Assembly: GCA_021736785.1 (NCBI GenBank) | Contig: JAIPFF010000017.1 | Location: forward strand, 1 to 64,000 | Direction of reading: 5' to 3' | DNA: 64,000 bases | Source of the DNA: Thiohalocapsa sp. | GTDB taxonomy: Bacteria > Pseudomonadota > Gammaproteobacteria > Chromatiales > Chromatiaceae | Shown: positions 1 through 11,682 of the stretch, piece by piece | Layout: every line of letters begins with the position of its first letter | Numbering within the stretch: position 1 is the stretch's first letter | Notes under the pieces: generated by a model | Told to the model about the DNA's origin: nothing | Seen by the model: the letters and a program-made list of their open reading frames with translations, nothing else | The model's database searches: none | Position numbers and translations under genes: made by a program

Positions 1-1256
1 CGCGCGATCACGCTCTCCTGCGCCGGCTCGTCCAAGCGGCCGGAGTCGATGTGCCCGTCGTCGACGGCGCTTTGCCAAGCGCGCTCTGCGTCGTCCGCCG
101 GCGCGGGGCGGCCGTAGGCTGCCGCCCGCGCCGCGATGGCATCGGCGAACGCCCCCTGCAGGCGCGCGGCATCGATCCAGTCGACCGGGACACGCAGGGT
201 GCGGTATAGGTTGCTCAGGTCGATACCGTTGGCGCGGAAGTCGTCCGTGATCTCGGGCAGGTCGCGGCCGGCCAGCGGCCGGCCGATCAGCCAAGGCTCC
301 AGAAACGCGAGTCCGAAGCCTTCGCCGACACTGGTGGTCACCAGCGCATGGGCGGATGCCAGCAAGGCCGGAAAGCTGTCGACTCGGCTGCCCAGCGCGA
401 ACTCCACCGGCAGGCGGAGCGAGTGCGCGAGCCCCGTCCAGCGCCGATAGCGCGCCTGCTCATGCGGGTTCTGCGGCGCCTGCGTCGTTGCAAACCGGTT
501 CCCTTCGTCGGCCAGCGCGGCCCACAGCAGCAGTTCGCCGAGATTCTTGCGGCGGATTGCCCGCGTTGGATACAGCCACAGGCGCTGGCTGTCGACGCCC
601 TGTTGCGGTGCGGCCGACCGCGCTGCTGCGCCGTCAACGGGCGCGTCGGCCGTCACGGCGTTCGGCAGCAGGTGCAGCCGCGCGGCCTCGATGCCGGCGG
701 CGGCGAGAAAGCGCAGGTCGCGGGCGTTCAGCACCGCGTAGTGGATCTGAGGCGCTTGCGGGTAGAGGAGGGCGGCCAGGCGCCGGCCGTCGCCGTCGGC
801 AAGGCGGTCTCGCAAGCGCGCGTAAAGATGCGGGCGGCCGTCTTCGGCGAAGTCGTGGGGCTGCAGCAAGAGGCGCTGACCGGCGGCGGCGAGCGCCCGG
901 ACCGCGCCCGGCAGCGCGAGATTTTTCCCGAGGCAGTGATTGTGGATGTGCCAGAGATCCGGCGGCCCGCCGAGACGCGCACGGGCACGGGACAGCATTT
1001 CTTCTGCCAGCGCCGCGGGCGCTTGCGGCGCGCGGCGCTCCTCGTAGGCCAGGCCCGGCACGATCTCGACCGCCGCGCCCGCGCCGAGCGGCTGCTGCGG
1101 CGGCTCGCCGGTCAGCACCGACACCCTGTGGCCAGCCGCCGACAGCGTCTCGCAGGCGTGCTGAATGACGCGCGTGACGCCGCCGGTCTGCAGGTGGTAG
1201 TGAACGATGACGATGCGCAACGGCGCTGCATCCGTGCTGTCGAGGGAGGCGGGCAT
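1..1256 (-). CDS. GT4-type glycosyltransferase, C-terminus outside window
   Basis: A minus-strand frame is open from an ATG at 1254-1256 to the left edge, so at least 418 codons are present and the 3' end is missing. The translation is a GT-B glycosyltransferase. It has a Rossmann start IVIVHYHLQTGGVTRV at residues 15-30, WHIHNH at about 102, a PTRAIRRKNLGELL donor-side loop at about 230, and the retaining GT4 signature EGFGLAFLE with Glu312 and Glu320 eight residues apart. It should transfer a sugar from a nucleotide donor; the acceptor cannot be deduced. It is divergent from the second glycosyltransferase at 1643, which suggests a shared glycoside pathway. An open plus-strand frame over 348-1325 is an Arg/Ala-rich shadow with no family motif. 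Confidence 0.85.
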   Translation of the reverse strand, partial: MPASLDSTDAAPLRIVIVHYHLQTGGVTRVIQHACETLSAAGHRVSVLTGEPPQQPLGAGAAVEIVPGLAYEERRAPQAPAALAEEMLSRARARLGGPPDLWHIHNHCLGKNLALPGAVRALAAAGQRLLLQPHDFAEDGRPHLYARLRDRLADGDGRRLAALLYPQAPQIHYAVLNARDLRFLAAAGIEAARLHLLPNAVTADAPVDGAAARSAAPQQGVDSQRLWLYPTRAIRRKNLGELLLWAALADEGNRFATTQAPQNPHEQARYRRWTGLAHSLRLPVEFALGSRVDSFPALLASAHALVTTSVGEGFGLAFLEPWLIGRPLAGRDLPEITDDFRANGIDLSNLYRTLRVPVDWIDAARLQGAFADAIAARAAAYGRPAPADDAERAWQSAVDDGHIDSGRLDEPAQESVIA

Positions 1257-1642
1257 GGGTCTCGGGGCTCGGCGCCGGTGCGCGTTCGGGTGCCGGATAG
1301 TCGACCGGCGCTCGCTGTTCGTTGAGCGAATGGTACCACCCGCGCGCAGGTCGAGCCCTGCATGACGATTGCGCTGGCGATGGCGATCTGCTGATCGCAT
1401 ACCGTGCCCCCCGTGCACGCGGGTCGAGCCGGGGGACTCGCGATGGTATGTTTCATGCCTGCCCGATTGTCGCGGCGGTGCGCGATCGGCCCGCCGTTTG
1501 TCGCAGGCGCGCACGCTCGGGCATTCGCCGACCGGGCACGTCGGGAAACGACGAAGTTTTACATCCGCGACGAGCGCGGGCCGCCGCATGGCGATCCGCA
1601 AGCGCCGGCGCCGGCAAGTCTCTTCGATGAAGCCTCTCGACG
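1257..1642. other. intergenic region between divergent glycosyltransferases
   Basis: About 390 bases that must hold the start signals of both flanking glycosyltransferase genes. Short open frames here have Arg-rich, unrecognisable translations and I do not call them. A small inverted repeat (TCGCT/AGCGA, around 1311-1327) is the only structure I noticed. No convincing -35/-10 pair stands out. Confidence 0.4.
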
Positions 1643-2911
1643 ATGAAACAGCCTGAAAATATCGGATTCGTCTCCACCCGCTTCGCCGGCACCGACGGCG
1701 TGTCGCTGGAGGCGGCGAAATGGGCCGAGGTCCTGTGGGAGAGCGGCCACGTCAGCCACTGGTATGCCGGAGTCCTCGACCGCGATCCCGGCGTCAGCCT
1801 GTGCATCCCCGAGGCCTTTTTCGACCACGCCGAGAACCAGTGGATCAACTCCCAGCTCTGGGGCCGCACCCGCCGCTGCGCCGAGGCCAGCCGCCGCATC
1901 CGCGAGCTGACGGAATACCTGAAGACAACCCTGTACGAATTCCGCGCGCGATTCGAGCTCGACATCCTGATCATCGAGAACGCGCTGACGATCCCGATGC
2001 ACATTCCGCTCGGGGTCGCCATCACCGAGTTCCTGCTCGAGACAGGCATGCCCGCGATCGCTCACCACCACGACTTTCAGTGGGAGCGGCAGCGGTTTCA
2101 GATCTCCGCCGTCGATGACTATCTGGAAATGGCCTTTCCGCCGCGCGTGCCGCACCTGCAGCACGTGGTCATCAATCAGGCCGCGCGCGAGGAGATCGCC
2201 TGGCGCAAGGGACTGCCCAGCATTCTGGTGCCGAACGTCTTCAACTTCGAAAGCCCGCCGGGCGAAGTGGACGCGTACGCGGCCGATGTGCGCCACGCGC
2301 TGGGTCTGCTCGACGACGATCTGTTGATCCTGCAGCCGACGCGGATCGTCCCGCGTAAGGGCATCGAGAACACCATCCACTTGATCCGCCGGCTGCGGCT
2401 GCCGCGCTGCCATCTCGTGATCTCCCACGACGGCGGCGACGAGGGCTTCGAGTACTCGCGCCAGATCCAGCACCTGGCGCACGAAGAGGGCGTGGCGCTG
2501 AAGTTATTCGGTGATCGCATGGCCGACCGGCGCCAGTTCAATCAGGACGGACAGAAGATCTATGTGCTGAGCGACCTTTATCCCCATGCGGACTTGGTCA
2601 CCTTCCCGAGCATCTACGAGGGCTTCGGCAACGCGCTGCTCGAGGCCATCTACTTCCGCCGGCCACTGGTCACCGGGCGCTACTCGGTCTATCAGCGCGA
2701 TATCGAGCCCAAGGGCTTTCGGCTACCCGCCATCGACGGTGTCGTGGACAAGCGCGTGGTCGAGGAGACGCGCCACATCATGGAAAATCCGGCCTACCGC
2801 GAGGAACTGGTGGAGCACAATTACCGCATCGCCGAGCGCTTCTTCGGCTACCGGGTCCTGCGCGACAGCCTGCACAGCCTGATCAACAACGTCCGCAACC
2901 TGACGGAGTAA
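1643..2911 (+). CDS. GT4-family glycosyltransferase, solute-glycoside type
   Basis: A 422-residue cytosolic GT-B glycosyltransferase. It shows an N-terminal GFVSTRFAGTDGVSLEAAKW segment, an HHHDFQWER acceptor-side motif near residue 140, LQPTRIVPRKGIENTI near 230, and the retaining pair in YEGFGNALLEA (Glu326 and Glu334). The N-terminal wording resembles glycosyltransferases found beside GH13 phosphorylases in glucosylglycerate or mannosylglucosylglycerate clusters; that substrate is inference only. The gene ends six bases before the GH13 gene at 2918, so the two are very likely co-transcribed. The start is the first ATG of the conserved region. An alternative role is in an exported oligosaccharide, though no membrane or transport gene is adjacent. 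Confidence 0.85.
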   Translation: MKQPENIGFVSTRFAGTDGVSLEAAKWAEVLWESGHVSHWYAGVLDRDPGVSLCIPEAFFDHAENQWINSQLWGRTRRCAEASRRIRELTEYLKTTLYEFRARFELDILIIENALTIPMHIPLGVAITEFLLETGMPAIAHHHDFQWERQRFQISAVDDYLEMAFPPRVPHLQHVVINQAAREEIAWRKGLPSILVPNVFNFESPPGEVDAYAADVRHALGLLDDDLLILQPTRIVPRKGIENTIHLIRRLRLPRCHLVISHDGGDEGFEYSRQIQHLAHEEGVALKLFGDRMADRRQFNQDGQKIYVLSDLYPHADLVTFPSIYEGFGNALLEAIYFRRPLVTGRYSVYQRDIEPKGFRLPAIDGVVDKRVVEETRHIMENPAYREELVEHNYRIAERFFGYRVLRDSLHSLINNVRNLTE

Positions 2912-2917
2912 TCGCCC

Positions 2918-4822
2918 ATGCGCGTCGTCGAACGCAGCGTCTTCGAGCGCATCCGCGAGCGCCTGCGCACCCTCTACGGCGATGCCTTGCTGGATCGTTT
3001 GATGCAGCGCCTGGACCTCATCGTCGGTCGTTACGGGGTCGGCGTCTCTTGCCCGGAAGACAAACCCTGCCGGCGCTGGGATCAGCGCGACGCCGTGCTG
3101 ATCACCTACGGCGACATGGTCAGCGCCAACGGCGAGCCGCCCTTGACCACGCTGCGCCGGTTTCTGGCGGAGCAGGTCGGCGACGCCTTCTCCGCCGTGC
3201 ACGTGCTGCCGTTCTTTCCGTACAGCTCGGACGATGGCTTCTCCGTCATCGACTATCGGGCCGTGGATCCGGCGCTCGGTGGTTGGGACGAGATCCAGGC
3301 ACTGGCCAACGACTATCGGCTGATGGTGGACCTGGTCATCAACCACGTCTCCGGGCAAAGCCGCTGGTTTCGCGCCTACTGCAACGGCATGGCGCCGGAG
3401 CGGCACTACTTCGTCGAGGTCGACCCGGAGGCCGATTTGAGTGCCGTCGTGCGCCCGCGCACCTCGCCGCTGCTGCGGGCCGTGCACACGCCCGCCGGTC
3501 TGCGCCACGTTTGGGCCACCTTCAGCCACGATCAGATCGACGTCGATTTCTCCAACCCGGACGTGTTGTTCGAGTACCTGGACATCCTGCTCTACTACGT
3601 CCACAACGGCGCACAGATCATTCGGCTCGACGCCATCGCCTATCTTTGGAAACAGATCGGCACCGACTGCATCCACCTGCCGCAGACTCACGAGGTGGTG
3701 AAGCTGCTGCGCGACGTGCTCGACATGCTGGACCCGAGCATCTTGCTGTTGACCGAGACCAACGTACCCCACGCCGAGAACGTCGCCTACTTCGGCGCCG
3801 GCGACGAGGCGCACATGGTCTACCAGTTCAGCCTGCCGCCGCTGCTGCTGCATGCGCTGCATACCGGCAACGCCCGCTACCTGACCGACTGGGCCGCGCG
3901 GCTCGAGCCCCCGCCCCTCGGATGTACCTTCTTCAACTTCACCGCCTCGCACGACGGGATCGGCGTACGCCCGCTGGAGGGCCTCCTGCCGCAAGAGGAA
4001 TTCGATGCGCTGGTGAGCGCGGTGGAGGCCGGCGGCGGCCTGGTCTCCCGGCGCAGCAATGCGGACGGCTCGACGACGCCCTACGAGCTGAACACGACCT
4101 ATTTCGACGCCTTGCGGGTGCCGGACGACCCGCTCGCGTCCATCGCCCGCTTCTTGTGCTCGCAGACCATCGCCATGAGCCTGCAGGGTGTTCCCGGCAT
4201 TTATTTCAATTCTTTGCTCGGGGCATCCAACGATGTTTTCGGCGTCGAGGAGAGCGGGCGCGCGCGCAGCATCAACCGGCAAAAATGGGTCGAGCCGGAA
4301 TTGCTGATGCTGCTCGCCGGCGATTCGGGTCATCAGGCCGGCGGCGTGTTCCCCGAATACCTGCGCCGGCTGCGTCTGCGCGGTGCGCAGCCGGCTTTTC
4401 ATCCGGACGGTCCGCAGCATGTCCTGAGCCTGCCGGCGGGTCTGTTCGGTGTCTGCCGCGATGCGCCGGACGCGAGCCAGCCCCAGAGCATCCAGCACGA
4501 GGGCATCCAGCACGAGGGCATCCAGCACGAGGGCATCCAGCCCCAGCGTCTTTGGATGCTGGCGAACCTGACCGCGCGGACCGTGACCGTCGCCTTCGGG
4601 CGTATCGACCGGCGCTGGAAGCAGTCGCGCTGGACCGAACTGATCGAGGGGCGCCACTACGCGGGCGACGGCGGTGCCGACAAGCTGGTGCTCGCGCCCT
4701 ACCAAGTGCTGTGGCTGGTGCGCCAGACGGCGCCGCCCGGCGCCGCGTCCGGCGACAATGCGCTAGAATCCGCAGCCGGCGGCGATGTCGCGGACTCGGC
4801 GGATGAGCCCCCGACGGCATAG
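2918..4822 (+). CDS. GH13 sucrose-phosphorylase-like glycoside phosphorylase
   Basis: A 634-residue (beta/alpha)8-barrel enzyme of the sucrose phosphorylase branch of GH13. Visible catalytic residues are the nucleophile Asp238 in IRLDAIAYLWK, acid/base Glu280 in LLTETNVPH and the stabilising Asp346 in SHDGIGVRPLEG. DLVINHVSGQSRWF supplies the barrel entry motif. The family cleaves an alpha-glucoside with phosphate to give glucose 1-phosphate; members use sucrose, sucrose 6'-phosphate, glucosylglycerate or glucosylglycerol, and sequence inspection cannot choose. It sits six bases after a glycosyltransferase, and phosphoglucomutase (10042) could feed on its product. A 15-bp repeat adds three EGIQH units at about residues 525-540, and about 40 extra residues extend the C-terminus. 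Confidence 0.85.
   Translation: MRVVERSVFERIRERLRTLYGDALLDRLMQRLDLIVGRYGVGVSCPEDKPCRRWDQRDAVLITYGDMVSANGEPPLTTLRRFLAEQVGDAFSAVHVLPFFPYSSDDGFSVIDYRAVDPALGGWDEIQALANDYRLMVDLVINHVSGQSRWFRAYCNGMAPERHYFVEVDPEADLSAVVRPRTSPLLRAVHTPAGLRHVWATFSHDQIDVDFSNPDVLFEYLDILLYYVHNGAQIIRLDAIAYLWKQIGTDCIHLPQTHEVVKLLRDVLDMLDPSILLLTETNVPHAENVAYFGAGDEAHMVYQFSLPPLLLHALHTGNARYLTDWAARLEPPPLGCTFFNFTASHDGIGVRPLEGLLPQEEFDALVSAVEAGGGLVSRRSNADGSTTPYELNTTYFDALRVPDDPLASIARFLCSQTIAMSLQGVPGIYFNSLLGASNDVFGVEESGRARSINRQKWVEPELLMLLAGDSGHQAGGVFPEYLRRLRLRGAQPAFHPDGPQHVLSLPAGLFGVCRDAPDASQPQSIQHEGIQHEGIQHEGIQPQRLWMLANLTARTVTVAFGRIDRRWKQSRWTELIEGRHYAGDGGADKLVLAPYQVLWLVRQTAPPGAASGDNALESAAGGDVADSADEPPTA
4489..4540 (+). repeat. 15-bp in-frame tandem repeat inside the GH13 gene
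   Basis: Three perfect copies of CATCCAGCACGAGGG (4489-4503, 4504-4518, 4519-4533) plus a 7-base partial copy. The unit is a multiple of three, so copy changes keep the frame and only lengthen a linker in the C-terminal domain. Confidence 0.95.
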
Positions 4823-4859
4823 GCTGTCGTTATCGCCATCCGTTTGCCGGGAGCCGACC

Positions 4860-5381
4860 TTGCGTCTGATCGAGAGCCTGCTGTTTCGCCTTTCGGACCG
4901 TTTACCCTGCCGCATCATCGACGGCGAGCAGGGCGAGCCTTATCTGGAGCGCTATTATCTGTTCGGGCTCTTCGGCTGGCATGCCTACCTGCACCGCTTC
5001 GTCGACTCCGATCCCGACCGCGGCCTGCACGATCATCCCTGGGGGCGTGCGCTGAGCCTGGTGCTGAGCGGCGGCTACGACGAGATCCGATTCGCCGACG
5101 GGCGGCAACAATCGACCTGCACGCGCACCATTCGCCCCGGCAGGCTGAATATGCTGCGCGGCGAGGACTATCATCGGGTGGTGCTGCGCGGCGGTCGGCC
5201 GGCTTGGACGCTGTTTTTGCACGGCCCGCGGGTCAAGGGCTGGGGCTTTCTGCAAGGGCGAGCCTATCGGGCCATGGCGCGCGACGCCGGAGAATTCCGC
5301 CATCGCGATTGGTGGCGGCATGCGCCGCGCGGGCATGTCGTGCGGCTGCAGCGCGGCGTGCGGGAATCGGCATCCGCGTAA
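4860..5381 (+). CDS. small cupin-like protein of unknown function
   Basis: A protein of about 173 residues. The central part HDHPWGRALSLVLSGGYDE followed by LHGPRVKGWGF fits a double-stranded beta-helix (cupin) fold, where the two His and the Glu would bind a metal. No substrate can be named. I prefer the TTG at 4860, which has GGGAG six bases upstream; an ATG at 4785 would overlap the end of the GH13 gene and add 25 Arg-rich residues that look non-native. It follows the glycosyltransferase and GH13 genes on the same strand, so it may belong to the same transcript. No signal peptide is seen. Confidence 0.7.
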   Translation: MRLIESLLFRLSDRLPCRIIDGEQGEPYLERYYLFGLFGWHAYLHRFVDSDPDRGLHDHPWGRALSLVLSGGYDEIRFADGRQQSTCTRTIRPGRLNMLRGEDYHRVVLRGGRPAWTLFLHGPRVKGWGFLQGRAYRAMARDAGEFRHRDWWRHAPRGHVVRLQRGVRESASA

Positions 5382-5459
5382 GCGGGTCGTCGCTGGCGGT
5401 CGCGCATGAATGCCGCCGAGCGAGGGCCGCGGAGGATACCGTCAATCAAGGGAGCCGCT

Positions 5460-5744
5460 ATGCTTCAATGCCTCGCTCGGCCGGCATCGGTCCTGCTCAT
5501 CGCCGTGTCCCTATCCGTGCTCGGGGGTTGCGGTGGTGCGCCGGTGCCCGCGGATGACCGGATGCACGTTCGCTGCCTGTCGGAGCCTGTGGCCGGGGCC
5601 TGTCGCTCTGCGCAACCGGGCTTCTACTACGATTACCAGACCGATAGCTGCAAGCGCTTTCTGAGCGGCGGCTGCGGCGGCCGCGTGCCGTTCGCGAGCT
5701 TGGATGAGTGCGTGCGTACCTGCGGGGGCAAGCCGGGCGACTGA
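5460..5744 (+). CDS. Kunitz (BPTI)-domain lipoprotein, predicted serine protease inhibitor
   Basis: A 94-residue protein. Residues 1-24 are a lipoprotein signal with lipobox LGGC, so Cys24 should be lipidated. The rest is a Kunitz domain with six cysteines (39, 48, 64, 72, 84, 88). Spacings are 8, 15, 7, 11 and 3 residues against 8, 15, 7, 12 and 3 in bovine BPTI. PGFYYDYQTDSC, SGGCGG and ECVRTCGG match family consensus segments. The position after the second Cys, the P1 site in the family, is Arg49, predicting inhibition of trypsin-like proteases. It is likely anchored in the periplasm or outer membrane. The start is the ATG at 5460 with AAGGGAGC upstream. Kunitz domains are chiefly animal proteins, so this occurrence is unusual. 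Confidence 0.85.
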   Translation: MLQCLARPASVLLIAVSLSVLGGCGGAPVPADDRMHVRCLSEPVAGACRSAQPGFYYDYQTDSCKRFLSGGCGGRVPFASLDECVRTCGGKPGD

Positions 5745-5823
5745 TCCTGCCCAAGCGCGCGGTGCCGGCATCCGGTCTCGCCGCATCGGGCGCGGCGGGC
5801 TATGTTTAGCTCACTAGGGAGAG

Positions 5824-5942
5824 GGACCAGAAAACGCGGTTTCCGGATTCCTCCATGTCCAAGCGCTTGGGCGCTTGGACATGGCGGGGCGTCCGGCCCC
5901 GAACGGGAAGCGCCGAATGTTTCAGCGCTTCCCTGGACGTCG
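5824..5942. repeat. structured intergenic repeat, copy 1 (three hairpins)
   Basis: About 120 bases that recur, diverged, at 53783-53902. Hairpin A has perfect 14-base arms (5853-5866 and 5871-5884) around TTGG. Hairpin B pairs GGGGC (5886-5890) with GCCCC (5896-5900). Hairpin C pairs GGGAAGCGC (5905-5913) with GCGCTTCCC (5925-5933). The leading block AAAACGCGGTTTCCGG is shared by both copies. It lies in the gap before the gene at 6036. REP-like element, RNA structure and mobile remnant are all possible. Confidence 0.85.
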
Positions 5943-6035
5943 GCGGCAGCGAATCCGGACATCGGTGTGTCGGTCCCCGCGCTCCGCCGGCGTCGCGGCA
6001 ACGATCCGGTTCGAGCAAACAGCCTGCCTATTTCC

Positions 6036-6506
6036 ATGCGATCAGCTACGACTTTTCTCGCTGCCCTCGCCGCCGTCGTCCTCGTCTTGGCCTCCATCGC
6101 GGCGCTGCAGACGCGCTTCGCAGAGGAGCGCACTCTGGACGTTGCGGGCGACTGGACGTTGTCGCATCAGGTGCGTCGCGGGCCGTTCAAGGGCTGGACA
6201 TTCGACTACAGGCTGCATATCGAAGAGGACGGCGGCCGCCTGCGCGGAACCGGCAAGACCGTGGCCGTCAACGGGCGGGCGCCACGCGACGGGGAGAGGA
6301 CGACGCTACAGGTCATCGACGGGATGCAACGGCGCGGCAGCATCATCGCCTGGGTGTTCGAGCGCAACGGCGAGCGCGCCGGGCGCGGCGCGCTGCGTTG
6401 GCGTGCAGACAGCGACGATCTGCTCATCGGAACCTTCGTCACGACCTTCTACCGCGGCGTCTCGGTTGCGCAGCGCATCGAGGCCGGCAATGCTCCGGAG
6501 CAATAG
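6036..6506 (+). CDS. membrane-anchored or secreted protein of unknown function
   Basis: A 156-residue protein. A hydrophobic segment (residues 7-26, AALAAVVLVLASIAALQ) forms a signal anchor or uncleaved signal peptide. The rest looks beta-rich (DVAGDWTLSHQV, YRLHIEEDGGRLRGTG, LIGTFVTTFYRG), reminiscent of small lipocalin-like barrels, but no family signature is conclusive. I chose the ATG at 6036 because the upstream extension of the open frame crosses the structured repeat and is not protein-like. The gene stands alone between the repeat and a minus-strand mini-lipoprotein. Confidence 0.65.
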   Translation: MRSATTFLAALAAVVLVLASIAALQTRFAEERTLDVAGDWTLSHQVRRGPFKGWTFDYRLHIEEDGGRLRGTGKTVAVNGRAPRDGERTTLQVIDGMQRRGSIIAWVFERNGERAGRGALRWRADSDDLLIGTFVTTFYRGVSVAQRIEAGNAPEQ

Positions 6507-6563
6507 GGCTCCGGGGCAATAGGGCGGCGGGCGGCAAACTGCGGCGCCCGTCATCGGTCTCGC

Positions 6564-6710
6564 TCAGTCGACGCTGACGTGGTCGACGGAGGCCGATATC
6601 TGTCCGTAGACGGTGGGGCCGGTTGTCGTGTCCACGTGCTCGCTGGTCGTGCTGGTGGCCGCGCATGCCGTCAACGACAGCGCCAGCAGGATCGATGTAA
6701 TCGGCTTCAT
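6564..6710 (-). CDS. 48-residue lipoprotein
   Basis: A short minus-strand gene starting at the ATG at 6708-6710, with AGGAG eight bases upstream. The protein begins MKPITSILLALSLTACAATS: a lysine, a hydrophobic core and a lipobox LTAC, so Cys16 should be lipidated. The mature peptide is only about 33 residues, rich in Thr, Ser and Val. Size and form resemble entericidin-type or other small envelope lipoproteins, but no family can be named. The longer open frame upstream is Arg-rich and non-native. Confidence 0.7.
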   Translation of the reverse strand: MKPITSILLALSLTACAATSTTSEHVDTTTGPTVYGQISASVDHVSVD

Positions 6711-6974
6711 GGCTCTGCTCCTGGGCGGATCGCTCGGGATCCTGTTTTGCCGGATTAACGGGCTTTTGACCGGCTCCGAGCGCAACCGTTCGCCCCTGCG
6801 CGGCCAGCAAGGGCTCAATGCGCCCGAGCGCCAAGCGCGACGCCGGCGGAGGCCGCCGCTTGCGATCGTTCCAGGCAGCATGGGCCGGCCGGGCCGTGCC
6901 GTCAAACATCGAGTTTGGCTGATATTCTTAAGTCAGGTTCCACCACATGAGGTCCCGCAGAACGGGATTGGCCC

Positions 6975-7769
6975 ATGACGGCGATGCTGTTGCGGATCGT
7001 CCGGTCTGCGCCGCGCCCGCGCCGGTTGTGCGCCGCGGGTGTCTTGCTGATTTTCGGCGCCTGCTGCGCCCCGCTCGCTGCCGACAACTGGCAGGGCCGA
7101 CTGCAGTCCGGCGCCGGAATCAGCGTCGATCCGCAGACGCATCGCGTCCTGCGCGACGACGGTGGCAATGCGCGGCCCATGTGGGACGGCGTGCACCGAC
7201 TCGAAGACGGCTCCACCATCATCGTCCGCGACGGCATCGCGATCCCGACCGAGCAAATGTACCGGGCCTGGAAGGGCGAGGTACGCCCGCGGCCGGCGTT
7301 CGAGGCACGCTTCTGCAACCAACTGGTGCGCAAGACTTGCGGTTTCGACCTGGGCTGCAACAACAGCGCGTCTTGTCTGCGCGCGCGCAGCATGCTGTCG
7401 GACGAAGCCCGCGCGCAGCAGAGCCTACCGGCATCCGCTGGTGTCCATCCGCAAACCGAGGCCGGCGAGCGCTGCCGAACGGCCTTGCGGGATCCGGCCT
7501 TCATGACCTGCGCCAGCCTGGAATCGAGCCTCGGGGACAGCCGCTGTCGCGACTTGGTCGATCACGTGTGCGGAGCCGAGCGGAGGTGCGCCGGGGCCGG
7601 CGCCTGCGATGCCGCGGAGCAACTCTTGCGCATGGAGACCGAGGTGCGCCTGGAGAACGACGACCCGAGTGCGCCGAGCAGTATCGGGCGCCAGTGCGTC
7701 GAGGCGATGAGCAATGACTTCTTCGTCGCCTGCGACGCGGGCGGCAGCGTCCCGAAGCATCGTCGCTGA
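6975..7769 (+). CDS. exported cysteine-rich protein of unknown function
   Basis: A 264-residue protein with an N-terminal signal peptide (hydrophobic LCAAGVLLIFGACC, possible cleavage after the Ala residues near 35). The mature part starts with DGSTIIVRDGIAIPTEQMY, followed by a Cys-rich stretch with CNQLVRKTCGFDLGCNN, SRCRDLVDHVCGAERRC and a final QCVEAMSNDFFVAC. The paired cysteines imply several disulfides and an extracytoplasmic location. I do not recognise the family. It is convergent with htpG, and a strong hairpin lies between them. Confidence 0.7.
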   Translation: MTAMLLRIVRSAPRPRRLCAAGVLLIFGACCAPLAADNWQGRLQSGAGISVDPQTHRVLRDDGGNARPMWDGVHRLEDGSTIIVRDGIAIPTEQMYRAWKGEVRPRPAFEARFCNQLVRKTCGFDLGCNNSASCLRARSMLSDEARAQQSLPASAGVHPQTEAGERCRTALRDPAFMTCASLESSLGDSRCRDLVDHVCGAERRCAGAGACDAAEQLLRMETEVRLENDDPSAPSSIGRQCVEAMSNDFFVACDAGGSVPKHRR

Positions 7770-7872
7770 AGCTGCGGCCGCCCGCCGAGGCGCTCTGACG
7801 TTGCTTCTTCGTGATGCACGCGTCGCGAAGATGGTGCCGGCGGCCGCATTCGATGTCCGGCGCAACCGTATC

Positions 7873-7909
7873 GGCGGCGCTGCCGCGGGGCGAAGCCCCG
7901 CGCGCCGCC
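7873..7909. terminator. strong GC hairpin between convergent genes
   Basis: CGCGGGGC (7884-7891) pairs with GCCCCGCG (7895-7902) around GAA, and the stem extends through GGCGGCG (7873-7879) with CGCCGCC (7903-7909). It lies between the stop codons of the convergent Cys-rich gene and htpG. No T-run follows on either strand, so a Rho-independent role is uncertain. Confidence 0.45.
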
Positions 7910-7943
7910 GCCCGGCGCGCGATCGGGGTTGCGGCTCGCCGCC

Positions 7944-9887
<1,944 letters not shown>

Positions 9888-10010
9888 GGGATTCGATTAC
9901 CTGTCTTTGGCTCTTGGTCTGTTGCAATGGGAGTGTCGCGAATCCGTGACTCGCCGGCGCGGCGCAACCGCTACAATCGACGCACGCCGGCGTTGCGGGC
10001 GCCGCACTCG

Positions 10011-11682
<1,672 letters not shown>

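Noticed and set aside
348-1325. 325-codon plus-strand open frame near the left edge
   Set aside because: It is opposite a glycosyltransferase with clear motifs; its own translation is Arg/Ala/Gly-rich with no family content.
2723-4705. 660-codon minus-strand open frame
   Set aside because: Shadow of the GH13 gene, whose catalytic residues are intact on the plus strand.
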